Shown: positions 49,766-58,964 of the stretch, piece by piece
Layout: each line of letters starts with the position of its first letter
Position numbering within the stretch: the first letter of the stretch is position 1
Assembly (NCBI GenBank): GCA_964501925.1
Contig: CAZCTM010000005.1
Location: 38,114-102,113 of the forward strand
Length of the DNA stretch: 64,000 nucleotides
DNA from: CAYLYU01 sp964501925
GTDB taxonomy: Bacteria; Pseudomonadota; Zetaproteobacteria; Mariprofundales; Mariprofundaceae
Reading direction: 5' to 3'
The notes under the pieces: model-generated
The model's database searches: none
Told to the model about the DNA's origin: nothing
Seen by the model: only the letters and a program-made list of their open reading frames with translations
Translations under genes and position numbers: made by a program

Positions 49766-52243
49766 ATGGAATGGACCATACCTCTGGGGTGCTGGGTTGC
49801 CCTGCTTCTTATCGGACTCGTGTGGCTGGCCTTTATTCGCCAGCCGCTCTGGGTCTGGACCCTGGTTCTGACCCTCTTCCTGGCCGTGCTCAGTGTCTGG
49901 TCGGATGCCTCCACCATCCTTGTCGCGATCCTGTGGCTTCTCTTCCTGCCGGCCGCCGTCATTCTCAATGCGCTTCCCCTGCGCCGCCGGCTGATCAGCA
50001 GGCATGTTCTCGCCCTTTACCGCCGCATCCTGCCAAGGATATCGGAAACGGAGCAGCAGGCCCTGGAGGCAGGCAGCGTATGGTGGGATGCCGAACTCTT
50101 TTCCGGCAAACCCGACTGGAAGAAGCTGTTCGGGCTCCCTCCCCACTCACTCAGTGAAGAGGAACGGGCGTTCCTGGACGGTCCTGTGGAGGAACTCTGC
50201 CGGATGCTGGATGAATGGCGGATCAACCAGGTGGATGATGATCTCCCCCCTGAGGTCTGGGAGTTTCTCAAGGAAAAGAGGTTCTTCGGCATGATCATTC
50301 CCAGGGAATACGGGGGACTGGGCTTCTCGGCCAGGGCGCATTCGGAGGTGATCGTGAAGATCGCCAGCCGGAGTCCGACCTGCGCCGTGACGGCCATGGT
50401 GCCGAACTCCCTCGGACCGGGTCAGCTGCTGCTCCTTTACGGAACCAGGGAACAGAAGGACTACTACCTTCCCAGACTGGCGCGGGGAGAGGAAATCCCC
50501 TGCTTTGCCCTGACCAGCCCGTATGCCGGAAGCGATGCCGCCTCCATGATCGATTCAGGGGTCGTGTGCCGGGGCGAGTTTGACGGAAAGCAGGATGTGC
50601 TCGGGATAAGGCTCAGCTGGGAGAAACGCTACATCACCCTTGCCCCTGTAGCCACGGTTCTCGGTCTGGCCTTCAAGCTGTATGACCCCGATCACCTGAT
50701 AGGGGATCGTGAAGATGTCGGGATCACCCTGGCCCTGATCCCAACCGACACACCCGGTGTCGAGACCGGTCACCGCCATTTCCCCCTGAATCAGGCATTT
50801 CAGAATGGGCCGACCCGGGGCAGGGATGTGTTTATCCCCGTTGACTGGATCATCGGCGGGGCGGAAAGGGCCGGTCACGGCTGGCGAATGCTGATGGAGT
50901 GTCTGGCAGAAGGCCGTTCGATCTCCCTGCCGGCCCTGAGCACCGGGGCGGGCAAACTCGCCAGCCGGGGGGCCGGCGCCTACGGACGGGTACGAAAACA
51001 GTTCAAGACACCCATTGGCCGCTTTGAAGGCGTGGAAGAGCCCCTGGCAAGAATCGGTGCCTACACCTACATGATGGACGCTGCCCGGACACTGACCACC
51101 GGCTGCATTGACGAGGGCGAGCGTCCCTCGGTCATCTCCGCCATCGTCAAGTACCACCTTACGGAGCGTATGCGCATCCTGATCAACGATGCCATGGATA
51201 TCTTCGGTGGCGCCGGCATCTGTCTGGGCCCGAGGAACCTCATGGGCAGGCTTTACGAGGCCGTGCCCATCAGCATCACCGTTGAGGGGGCCAACATCCT
51301 GACCCGGAGTCTCATCATCTTCGGTCAGGGCGCGGTACGCAGTCACCCCTATCTTCTTCAGGAGATGAAGGCGGCTGCCGAGACGAATCGCGAACGAGCC
51401 CTGGCCGATTTTGATCGGGCCCTGTTCGGACATATCGGTTTCACCATCAGCAACAAGGTCCGCGCCTTTCTCCTCGCCATCACGGGCGGGCGTCTGGAAA
51501 TCGTAGGTATTGACGGCCCGGGCCGATATTATGCCCGGCAGGTGGCAAGAATGAGCGCAGCCTTTGCCCTTGTGGCGGATGTCACCATGGCCTTCCTGGG
51601 CGGGACACTGAAACGCAGGGAAAAACTGTCCGCCAGACTGGGGGATGTTCTTGCCCACCTTTATCTGGTCTCGGCGACCCTGAAAAGGTTTGAGGATCAG
51701 GGAAGACCGGCGGAAGATCTGCCGTTGCTGGAATGGAGTTGCAAGGACGCATTGTACACCGCCCAGCAGCAGCTTGATGGGTTGCTGAAGAATTTCCCCA
51801 GCCGTCCGGTGGGGGTTCTGATGAGGATGCTTCTCTTTCCGCTGGGCAGGCCCTATTCGCCGCCGTCCGACAAGCTCGGCCATCAGGTGGCCGGCCTTCT
51901 GCTCGAACCCTCGCCGGCAAGGGATAGACTGACCTCCGGGATTTACATCACCGACGAGCCGGGTGACCGTCTTGGCAGGCTTGAGTTTGCCCTGCAGAAG
52001 GTGATCGGGGTTGAGGAGATCGAGAAAAAGCTGCGTCAGGCCGTTCGCAGCGGCGCCGTTTCCGCCAAGAGCGAGGCGGAGGCCATCCGGGCGGGAGAAG
52101 AGGCCGGCATCATCAGCAGTGATGAAGCGGAACGACTGCGCGAGGCCGCCAGCGCCATCCTCGACGCCATTGTCGTCGACGAGTTCAGTGATAAGGACTG
52201 GCAAACATCGGTCACGAAGCCATCATGTCCTGTGACATCCTAG
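49766..52243 (+). CDS. fadE: Acyl-CoA dehydrogenase, FadE type
   Basis: Protein of 825 residues, near the usual FadE length. Two or three N-terminal membrane segments (about 1-75) are followed by an acyl-CoA dehydrogenase fold: LKEKRFFGMIIPREYGGLGFSARAHSEVIVKIASRSPTCAVTAMVPNSLGPGQLLLLYGT (about 165-230), then FALTSPYAGSDAASM and the FAD domain with AIVKYHLTERMRILINDAMDIFGGAGICLGPRNLMGRLYEAVPISITVEGANIL (about 460-515). The C-terminal extension is that of the FadE family. It starts fatty acid beta-oxidation, which complements the synthesis cluster divergent from it. Confidence 0.92.
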   Translation: MEWTIPLGCWVALLLIGLVWLAFIRQPLWVWTLVLTLFLAVLSVWSDASTILVAILWLLFLPAAVILNALPLRRRLISRHVLALYRRILPRISETEQQALEAGSVWWDAELFSGKPDWKKLFGLPPHSLSEEERAFLDGPVEELCRMLDEWRINQVDDDLPPEVWEFLKEKRFFGMIIPREYGGLGFSARAHSEVIVKIASRSPTCAVTAMVPNSLGPGQLLLLYGTREQKDYYLPRLARGEEIPCFALTSPYAGSDAASMIDSGVVCRGEFDGKQDVLGIRLSWEKRYITLAPVATVLGLAFKLYDPDHLIGDREDVGITLALIPTDTPGVETGHRHFPLNQAFQNGPTRGRDVFIPVDWIIGGAERAGHGWRMLMECLAEGRSISLPALSTGAGKLASRGAGAYGRVRKQFKTPIGRFEGVEEPLARIGAYTYMMDAARTLTTGCIDEGERPSVISAIVKYHLTERMRILINDAMDIFGGAGICLGPRNLMGRLYEAVPISITVEGANILTRSLIIFGQGAVRSHPYLLQEMKAAAETNRERALADFDRALFGHIGFTISNKVRAFLLAITGGRLEIVGIDGPGRYYARQVARMSAAFALVADVTMAFLGGTLKRREKLSARLGDVLAHLYLVSATLKRFEDQGRPAEDLPLLEWSCKDALYTAQQQLDGLLKNFPSRPVGVLMRMLLFPLGRPYSPPSDKLGHQVAGLLLEPSPARDRLTSGIYITDEPGDRLGRLEFALQKVIGVEEIEKKLRQAVRSGAVSAKSEAEAIRAGEEAGIISSDEAERLREAASAILDAIVVDEFSDKDWQTSVTKPSCPVTS

Positions 52244-52292
52244 CGTTGCCATTGCTAAAATCCGTCTCCATTTCCAGATGCAGGGAGGTAAC

Positions 52293-53291
52293 ATGAAGGC
52301 CATCGTCATGACAGAGCCCGGCGGTCCGGAGGTTCTCCGGCTTCAGGACGTGCCAGAACCAGACATCAGAAACGACACGGAACTGCTGATCCGTATCGAG
52401 GCCGCCGGCGTGAATCCCGTGGACACCAAGCTGCGCAGCCGCGGCACGTATTTCCCCGACCGTCATCCCTGCATTCTTGGCTGTGATGCCGCCGGCATCG
52501 TGGAGCAGGCAGGTCCCGCGGCAAGCAGGTTCAAACCGGGCGATGAGGTGTACTTCTGTTACGGAGGCATCGGTGGCCCCCGGGGAAATTACGCCCGGTA
52601 CGCCGTGGTGGACGAGCGTTTCGTTGCCTCCAAACCGGCCAATCTCAGCTTCGCCGAGGCCGCGGCAGCCCCTCTGGTTCTGATCACCGCCTGGGAATCC
52701 CTCCATGACAGGGCCCGCATTCAGGCCGGGCAAAAGGTGCTGATCCACGCCGGTGCCGGCGGGGTCGGCCACGTCGCCATCCAGCTTGCGAAGCTTGCCT
52801 GCGCGGAGGTCGCGACCACCGTCAGCGATCCATCCAAGGAGGCGTTTGTGCGTGAACTGGGCGCGGATCTCGCCATCAACTACAAACAGAATGACTTCGT
52901 TCAGGAGGCCCTGGCCTGGAGCCGCCAGCAGGGAGTGGACATGGTCTTTGACACCGTGGGCTCCGCAACCTTCGAAAAGAGCTTTGCTGCCACCCGGTTC
53001 TACGGCGATATCGTCACCATCCTTCAGCCGGGAGCTGACACGGACTGGAAGATCGCCAGGCTTCGCAACCTGAGACTCAGCCTGGAGCTCATGCTGTCCC
53101 CGCTTTATTACGGGCTGACCGAGGCCCAGCAATACCAGGCAAGCATCCTTGAGCACTGCGCGGAGTTGTTTGAGGACGATCAGCTGCACATCCGGCTCAG
53201 CCACACCTTCCCCCTTGAGCAGGCCGCGGAGGCTCACCGTCTTCTGGAAAAAGGATCCATGACCGGCAAGATCGCCCTGACCGTGGAATGA
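52293..53291 (+). CDS. Quinone oxidoreductase / zinc-type alcohol dehydrogenase-like protein
   Basis: MDR-family protein of about 332 residues from the ATG behind GGGAGGTAAC. The substrate domain begins MKAIVMTEPGGPEVLRLQDV, with AAGVNPVDTKLRSRGTYFP and GCDAAGIVEQAG. The NADPH loop is VLIHAGAGGVGHVAIQLAKLA (about 145-165), followed by GADLAINYKQNDF. The zinc-binding Cys/His sets of alcohol dehydrogenases are not visible, so the quinone reductase branch is likely. It follows fadE by 49 bases and may share its message. Confidence 0.87.
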   Translation: MKAIVMTEPGGPEVLRLQDVPEPDIRNDTELLIRIEAAGVNPVDTKLRSRGTYFPDRHPCILGCDAAGIVEQAGPAASRFKPGDEVYFCYGGIGGPRGNYARYAVVDERFVASKPANLSFAEAAAAPLVLITAWESLHDRARIQAGQKVLIHAGAGGVGHVAIQLAKLACAEVATTVSDPSKEAFVRELGADLAINYKQNDFVQEALAWSRQQGVDMVFDTVGSATFEKSFAATRFYGDIVTILQPGADTDWKIARLRNLRLSLELMLSPLYYGLTEAQQYQASILEHCAELFEDDQLHIRLSHTFPLEQAAEAHRLLEKGSMTGKIALTVE

Positions 53292-53373
53292 AACGGCCGG
53301 CCTGATCGCCTGCTTCATTCACCCAAGGTGGATGTCGCATAACTTTTCCAGGCATGTCCGGGGGTTTGAGAGT

Positions 53374-55773
53374 ATGCGATTCATACGTTTCTTTCGTGAT
53401 CTGGGTATGGATGACGTCCCAAGCGTGGGGGGAAAGAACGCCTCCCTCGGTGAAATGATCGGAGCCCTGGAGTCCGCGGGGATTCGCGTGCCGGATGGCT
53501 TCGCCACACTTGCCGACGCCTACTGGCACTTCCTGGATGCCAACCGGCTAAGGCAGGAAATCGGGACCATCCTTTCGGATCTGGATACGGGCAACGTGCA
53601 CGAGCTTGCCCGCCGGGGTGCCGCGATCAGGGACATGCTGCTCAAGGCGCGCATGCCGGCTGACCTGGAGGAGGAGATCCGGACCGCCTACCGGCAGATG
53701 GAGTCGGAATACGGTCCCCGGCCAAGTGTCGCGGTCCGCTCCTCGGCCACCGCCGAGGACCTGCCGGACGCCTCCTTTGCCGGCCAGCAGGAGACCTATC
53801 TGAACGTCCGCGGTGAAGAGGCCCTCCTTGCCGCCATCAGGCGCGTCTTTGCTTCCCTGTTCACGGATCGCGCCATTTCCTACCGGGTCGACAAGGGCTT
53901 CGATCACATGAAGGTCGCCCTGTCCGTGGGCGTCCAGAAGATGGTGCGCAGCGACCTCGCCGTCTCGGGGGTCATGTTCTCCATCGATACCGAAACGGGG
54001 TTCAGGGACGCGGTCCTGATCACCGGCAGTTACGGTCTGGGGGAGAACATCGTGCAGGGAACGGTCAACCCGGATGAGTTCTGCGTGTTCAAGACCACGC
54101 TGAAGGAAGGGTTCCGACCCATACTCAGCAGGAAACTCGGGGATAAATCCAGAAAGATGATCCTCTCGGATTCGCCCCATCAGCCGGTCGTGAATGTTGA
54201 TGTCCCCTTTTCAGACCGCACCCGCTTCTGCCTGAGCGATGATGAGGTCCTGGAGCTGGCCCGGATGGCCATGGTGATCGAGGACCACTACTCCGGGGTT
54301 GCCGGAACCCTGCAGCCCATGGACATCGAGTGGGCCAAGGACGGGCTCAGCGGTGAGCTGTTCATTGTCCAGGCCAGGCCGGAAACCATTCACGGCGGAC
54401 GCCGCTCCACCACAATCCGGACCTACAGCCTGCAGGCCGAAGGGAAGGTGCTGGCCAGGGGGAAAAGCATCGGAAACAAGATTGCCAGCGGCCGCGCGCG
54501 CCTGATCCGGGATGTCTCCCAGCTTTCCGGTTTCCGGGCGGGAGAAGTGCTGGTGACCGACATGACCGACCCGGACTGGGAGCCGGTCATGAAGCTGGCC
54601 GAGGCCATTGTCACCAATCGCGGAGGCAGGACATGCCACGCCGCCATCATCGCCCGGGAGCTTGGCGTGCCGGCGGTCGTTGGCACCCAGACGGCGACGG
54701 ATGTCATCCGGGACGGCCAGCCGGTGACGGTTTCCTGCGCCGGGGGAGAAACGGGTTACGTCTATGAGGGAAAGCTGCCCTTCTCCGTCAGGGAGATGAA
54801 TATCGGCGAGCTCAGACGTCCGAAAACAAGGATCATGATGAACATCTCCAACCCCGAGCAGGCGTTCGGGCTGAGCTTCATCCCCAATGAGGGTGTGGGC
54901 CTGGCAAGGCTGGAGTTCATCATCGGCAACATGATCGGTATCCATCCCAAGGCGCTTCTCCGGTTTGAAACCCTTGAGGACCAGCGGCTCAAGGCAAAGA
55001 TCGTGAAACTCTCCAGAGCCTATCCCGATCCGGTGAGCTTCTACGTTCAGAAGCTTGCGGAAGGGGTGGGGCTCATCGCCGCCGCCTTCTATCCCGGGCA
55101 GGTGATCGTCCGCTTCTCCGATTTCAAGACCAATGAATACGCCAATCTGCTCGGTGGGCAACTGTTTGAACCCAAGGAAGACAACCCCATGATCGGTTTC
55201 AGGGGTGCATGCCGTTATTACTCAAAGGGCTTCCGCGATGTCTTCGGCCTGGAGTGCCGGGCCATTCACCTGGCGCGGGAAGAGATGGGACTGACCAACA
55301 TCAGCGTGATGATCCCTTTCTGCCGCACACCCGATGAGGGAAGGAAGGTTCTGCACGAAATGTCGAGGCATGGCCTGGAGCGTGGGAAAAACGGCCTGTC
55401 AGTCCTTGTCATGTGCGAGACACCCGCCAACATCACGGACGCCGACCGTTTTCTCGATCTCTTCGACGGCTTCTCCATCGGTTCCAACGATCTCACCCAG
55501 CTTGTGCTCGGCATTGATCGCGACTCGGAACTGGTGGCCCGCCTCTTTGATGAGCGCCAGCCGGCCGTGCTGGAGATGCTGCGCATGGCGATCAGCGCCT
55601 GCCGCAGACGGAAGAAATACGTGGGCATCTGTGGTCAGGCACCTTCCGATTATCCGGAGATGGCCGAGTTTCTCGTCCGCGAGGGGATTGAATCGATCTC
55701 CCTGAACCCGGACAGCGTGCTTGCCACAACCGTGCACATCCTGGAGGTGGAAAAGGCCCTAGACCCTCAGTAG
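53374..55773 (+). CDS. ppsA: Phosphoenolpyruvate synthase
   Basis: About 799 residues from the ATG at 53374 (MRFIRFFRDLGMDDVPSVGG). An earlier ATG at 53332 has its ribosome site too close. The ATP-grasp domain holds VGGKNASLGEM (about 15) and the RSSATAEDLPDASFAGQQETYLNV loop (about 125). The phosphate-carrying His is in TNRGGRTCHAAIIARELGVPAVVGT (about 425). The PEP/pyruvate barrel has PMIGFRGACRYYSKGF, and the end reads CGQAPSDYPEMAEFLVREGIESISLNPD. It turns pyruvate to PEP for gluconeogenesis, a fit with fatty-acid use by the FadE upstream. Its 3' end overlaps umuC by 15 bases. Confidence 0.96.
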   Translation: MRFIRFFRDLGMDDVPSVGGKNASLGEMIGALESAGIRVPDGFATLADAYWHFLDANRLRQEIGTILSDLDTGNVHELARRGAAIRDMLLKARMPADLEEEIRTAYRQMESEYGPRPSVAVRSSATAEDLPDASFAGQQETYLNVRGEEALLAAIRRVFASLFTDRAISYRVDKGFDHMKVALSVGVQKMVRSDLAVSGVMFSIDTETGFRDAVLITGSYGLGENIVQGTVNPDEFCVFKTTLKEGFRPILSRKLGDKSRKMILSDSPHQPVVNVDVPFSDRTRFCLSDDEVLELARMAMVIEDHYSGVAGTLQPMDIEWAKDGLSGELFIVQARPETIHGGRRSTTIRTYSLQAEGKVLARGKSIGNKIASGRARLIRDVSQLSGFRAGEVLVTDMTDPDWEPVMKLAEAIVTNRGGRTCHAAIIARELGVPAVVGTQTATDVIRDGQPVTVSCAGGETGYVYEGKLPFSVREMNIGELRRPKTRIMMNISNPEQAFGLSFIPNEGVGLARLEFIIGNMIGIHPKALLRFETLEDQRLKAKIVKLSRAYPDPVSFYVQKLAEGVGLIAAAFYPGQVIVRFSDFKTNEYANLLGGQLFEPKEDNPMIGFRGACRYYSKGFRDVFGLECRAIHLAREEMGLTNISVMIPFCRTPDEGRKVLHEMSRHGLERGKNGLSVLVMCETPANITDADRFLDLFDGFSIGSNDLTQLVLGIDRDSELVARLFDERQPAVLEMLRMAISACRRRKKYVGICGQAPSDYPEMAEFLVREGIESISLNPDSVLATTVHILEVEKALDPQ

Positions 55774-56991
55774 GGGATACTGGAAACGGGGGCTGTTTCC
55801 TGGTGTTGTCTGCCTTATTCGCACCGATGAGAATATCCTGATCGTATCCCGGCCGTATCTACGGTTGATGCCGGCCATGGCAAGTGCCAGCCGGGCCTGT
55901 CTGGCATCCCTTCTCATGACGCCGAACAGATCTTCGCTCCGGTACCCGCGGCTGATCCTGCCGGCGATCACACCGCAGCCACGGTATACCTCTCCCTTAC
56001 TGTAGAGTTCGGACAATCCCTTCTCCGCCACGGTATGCAGGGTGAAATAGTTGCTGGTGGGATAATCCAGGGGGTACTCACAGGACACGCACTCAAAGGA
56101 TCTGAGACGCAGAAACACCCGCAATCTGCGGGCCAGCAGACCTTTTGCCACAAGTTCGGCCGCCAGCCGACTGGTGTGACGGGCAAGATGGGCGGCCAGA
56201 AGCTTCCTGTCCCCGCTCAACTCACCCAGGGAGGCCGTTCTGGCCACACTCTTTGGCAACTCCCTTGTCAGCTCCATGGGAAAGACGGGCGTCCCCTTCA
56301 GTTCATGCCACAAATCCTCACCCGCCTTGCCCAGCAGTCTGCGGACGAGCGCAGGAGGGGCACACACAAAATCAAGCGCCGTGCGGAGATCAAACTTGCG
56401 CAGAAGGGCGGCACGGTTCGACCCGATGCCGGGGATGTCCCGAACATCCAGACCCGCCAGGAACGGCTCGATACGTCTGCCGGATATGACGGTGGTGCCA
56501 TCCGGCTTGTGGGATTCGGAGGCCATCTTGGCCAGGGTCTTTGTTACCGACACCCCCACGGAGACCGTGATTCCGATCTCGCGCTTCACAGCCCGGCGCA
56601 TATCATCGGCAATGGCGCGGAAACCCTTGCGCCACAGGCTGCGAATGCCGTTCATGTCCACAAAGCCCTCATCGATCGAACTGGCCTCCACCTCAGGGCT
56701 GTAGCGACGCAGGATGCCGAACATCCTGCCGGAGATCAGACCGTAATACCGAAAATCCGCCGGCAGATACACGGCGTCCGGGAACAGCCTTCTCGCCTCC
56801 CACACCGGCATACCCGTCCGGATGCCCCGCGCCCTGGCATCGTAGGTCTTGGCCACAACGCATGCATCCTGACTGGAGAGCACGCACACCGGCCTGCCCC
56901 GAAGATCGGGACGCCGGGCAAGCTCGCAGGAGGCATAGAAACAGTCCGCGTCAACATGGGCAACGGCATGGGGCCAGTCATGAACCATCAT
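55759..56991 (-). CDS. umuC: Translesion DNA polymerase, UmuC type
   Basis: Y-family polymerase of about 410 residues from the ATG at 56991. The two catalytic acid motifs are HVDADCFYASCELARRP (about 12-28) and ASSIDEGFVDM (about 105), with VSVGVSVTKTLAKMASESHKP between (about 138). The helix-hairpin-helix DIPGIGSNRAALLRKF and DLWHELKG (about 205-240) and a little-finger domain (about 250-350) are typical. The C-terminus matches UmuC (DUF4113-like end IRIFSSVRIRQTTPGNSP). It bypasses damaged bases. The start overlaps the end of the peptidase gene in TGATG. Confidence 0.93.
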   Translation of the reverse strand: MMVHDWPHAVAHVDADCFYASCELARRPDLRGRPVCVLSSQDACVVAKTYDARARGIRTGMPVWEARRLFPDAVYLPADFRYYGLISGRMFGILRRYSPEVEASSIDEGFVDMNGIRSLWRKGFRAIADDMRRAVKREIGITVSVGVSVTKTLAKMASESHKPDGTTVISGRRIEPFLAGLDVRDIPGIGSNRAALLRKFDLRTALDFVCAPPALVRRLLGKAGEDLWHELKGTPVFPMELTRELPKSVARTASLGELSGDRKLLAAHLARHTSRLAAELVAKGLLARRLRVFLRLRSFECVSCEYPLDYPTSNYFTLHTVAEKGLSELYSKGEVYRGCGVIAGRISRGYRSEDLFGVMRRDARQARLALAMAGINRRYGRDTIRIFSSVRIRQTTPGNSPRFQYPLLRV

Positions 56992-57572
56992 GATGTGTAT
57001 TTGCGAAACAGGCCCACCACCACGCCGAAGATCTCGAGCTGCCCCTGGGGACGGATCAGGGAAAAGGCGGGATTGGCCGGCCGCAGAAAAAATCCGCCCC
57101 TGTCGCGGTCGAGAAACTTGAGGGTGAACTCCCCGTCCACAATGGCCACGACAATCTTTCCCGGCGCGGCCTCCGAACACCTCTCCACGATGACGACATC
57201 ACCGGAGTGAATGCCCGCGCCGATCATGGAATCACCCCTGACCTCCACCAGCACGGTCATTGACGGATGCTCCACCAGATATTCATCAATGGTCAGCATG
57301 TCCGAAAGCGTTTCCGTCGCAGGACTGGGAAACCCGGCACGGATCAGACCCTCCGCACGCCGGCGACCGAAAAACCTCGCCGTGGGCGCCAGCCGCTTGC
57401 CGGGGGCTTTTTCAATGAAGCCGGCATCCATCAGACGCCTCACCAGGGCCGAGACCGAGGATTTTGACTTCAGTCCGAGCAGGGTTCCCATCCTCGCATA
57501 GGAAGGCAGGACACGGTGGCGGGCATAGAAATCCTGCAGGCGTCCGAGATAGAAGGAATCCCTTTTCTGCAT
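56988..57572 (-). CDS. LexA/UmuD-like S24 peptidase with N-terminal HTH
   Basis: Protein of about 194 residues from the ATG at 57572 behind TTGAGGG. The N-terminal LexA-like winged helix (LGRLQDFYARHRVLPSYARMGTLLGLKSKSSVSALVRRLMDAGFIE) is followed by the self-cleavage site LIRAGFPSPA (about 100). Catalytic Ser is in VEVRGDSMIGAGIHSGDVVIVER and Lys in FTLKFLDRDRGGF. UmuD itself lacks a DNA-binding domain, so this is a LexA-like repressor and UmuD combined in form. Being operon mate of umuC, it could act in both SOS control and polymerase assembly. Whether it is the only LexA here is not shown. Confidence 0.88.
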   Translation of the reverse strand: MQKRDSFYLGRLQDFYARHRVLPSYARMGTLLGLKSKSSVSALVRRLMDAGFIEKAPGKRLAPTARFFGRRRAEGLIRAGFPSPATETLSDMLTIDEYLVEHPSMTVLVEVRGDSMIGAGIHSGDVVIVERCSEAAPGKIVVAIVDGEFTLKFLDRDRGGFFLRPANPAFSLIRPQGQLEIFGVVVGLFRKYTS

Positions 57573-57584
57573 GCCCTCAACGGT

Positions 57585-57602
57585 ATCGAACGTTCGTTCG
57601 AT
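57585..57602. promoter_or_regulatory. LexA-type operator, GAAC-N4-GTTC palindrome
   Basis: ATCGAACGTTCGTTCGAT is an 8-bp perfect inverted repeat around two bases, containing GAAC-N4-GTTC, the SOS-box form best known from Gram-positive bacteria and some proteobacteria. It ends 13 bases before the start of the LexA/UmuD-like gene and lies between divergent genes, so it probably controls the umuC operon by autorepression. Confidence 0.7.
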
Positions 57603-57660
57603 TGTCCAGCCGACAAAAGAGGCTTGTTTTCTTACAGGCCAACGGTTAGAAAGCCGCCCT

Positions 57661-58932
57661 ATGCCAAGATCCATGCCAAGCGTGTTGCTGTTGATATTTC
57701 TCATGATCGCACCGGCGGCAATGGCGGTCGAGTTCGATATCTACCAGTCCGATTATCGCCCTCTCAACCTCGCCTGGCTGACAGCCTCCGACCCCCGGAA
57801 TCAGGATTCCATGAAACTGATCAGGAAGGTGGTCGAGAACGACCTGGTATCCAGCCAGTCCTTCCATGCCCTTGACCCCATGAGCTTTCTGGCCGACGTC
57901 AATCAAACCATGCAAAAGGTCAACTACGGAGACTGGCGCATCATCGGCACCGACATCCTCGCCATCTGTCGCCTGACAAGAGACAAGAACGCCTGGAGGG
58001 CGGATGTGGAGGTTCATGATGTCTTCCGCAACAAGATGCTCTCAAAAATCCAGCTGCGGGGAACGGAAAAGGGCTTGCGCAGCCTGGCCCATCACATTGC
58101 CAACCATATCTACTTCACCGTTACAGGAATAAAGGGACACTTTAACAGTCATATACTATATGTCCGGAAACGCGGGAAATTCAGCGATCTTATTTACATG
58201 GATCAGGACGGCGCCAATCGCCAGACCGTGGGGCGCAATTTCACCCTGCTTCTGTCTCCCGACTGGGAGCCCGGAAACCGCAACATCGCGATCAACACCT
58301 ATGTCGGGCATCATCCCCGCCTGGAGATCCTCAATCTGGCCACGGGCAAGCGCAAGACCTTCGGGGCGTTTCCCGGCCTGAACAGCACCCCCGAATTCTC
58401 ACCCGACGGTCGCTACATCGCCGCCGCCCTCTCCCATACGGGAAACACGGAAATCCACCTGTATGACCGCTCGAGCCGGCAGTGGAAGAGGCTGACCAAA
58501 CACCCGGCCATCGATACGAGCCCCACGTGGTCACCGGACAGCAAATGGATCGCCTTTACCAGCGATCGTAGCGGATCGCCACAAATTTACCGCATGCGCC
58601 TTGATGGAAGCAAAGTACAAAGGTTAAGCTTGAAAGGTGCATACAATACTTCACCAGCTTGGTCGCCGCGTGGCGACCGGATTGCGTTTGTTACACTCAA
58701 AAACTGGCAATACGCCCTCGCAACCATGCGAGTTGACGGAAGTGACATACGATATCTGGCCACCGGTGGGCGCATTGAATCACCTTCATGGTCGCCAAAC
58801 GGTCAAATGCTGTTATTCTCGAAGGAAGTCAACGGCATTCGACGGATTTACAGGATTCCGTCATGGGGTGGCAAGGCAGAACCCATCACCGCTGCGAATG
58901 AGGATGCATCAGATCCCGCATGGTCACGGTAG
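57661..58932 (+). CDS. tolB: Tol-Pal system protein TolB
   Basis: About 423 residues from the ATG at 57661, which gives a clean signal peptide (SMPSVLLLIFLMIAPAAMA). The N-terminal alpha/beta domain (about 25-160) precedes a six-blade beta-propeller with repeats of the form SPDGRYIAAALSHTGNTEIHLYD, SPDSKWIAFTSDRSGSPQIYRM and SPRGDRIAFVTLKNWQYALATM. TolB works in the periplasm with Pal to pull the outer membrane inward at division. tolQ, tolR and tolA are not in the window, so the operon is split or those genes lie elsewhere. It is divergent from the LexA/UmuD-like gene. Confidence 0.95.
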   Translation: MPRSMPSVLLLIFLMIAPAAMAVEFDIYQSDYRPLNLAWLTASDPRNQDSMKLIRKVVENDLVSSQSFHALDPMSFLADVNQTMQKVNYGDWRIIGTDILAICRLTRDKNAWRADVEVHDVFRNKMLSKIQLRGTEKGLRSLAHHIANHIYFTVTGIKGHFNSHILYVRKRGKFSDLIYMDQDGANRQTVGRNFTLLLSPDWEPGNRNIAINTYVGHHPRLEILNLATGKRKTFGAFPGLNSTPEFSPDGRYIAAALSHTGNTEIHLYDRSSRQWKRLTKHPAIDTSPTWSPDSKWIAFTSDRSGSPQIYRMRLDGSKVQRLSLKGAYNTSPAWSPRGDRIAFVTLKNWQYALATMRVDGSDIRYLATGGRIESPSWSPNGQMLLFSKEVNGIRRIYRIPSWGGKAEPITAANEDASDPAWSR

Positions 58933-58964
58933 CTGGCGGGCACACTAACAACAGGAGGAGATCA

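Noticed and set aside
50555..52204. Open frame of 549 codons on the minus strand opposite the acyl-CoA dehydrogenase
   Set aside because: The plus frame encodes a complete FadE-like protein with clear motifs. The reverse frame shows no domain and is open only because of GC-rich codon use.
52212..53318. Open frame of 368 codons opposite the quinone oxidoreductase
   Set aside because: The plus strand holds a full MDR-family enzyme with a strong ribosome site, and the reverse product matches nothing.
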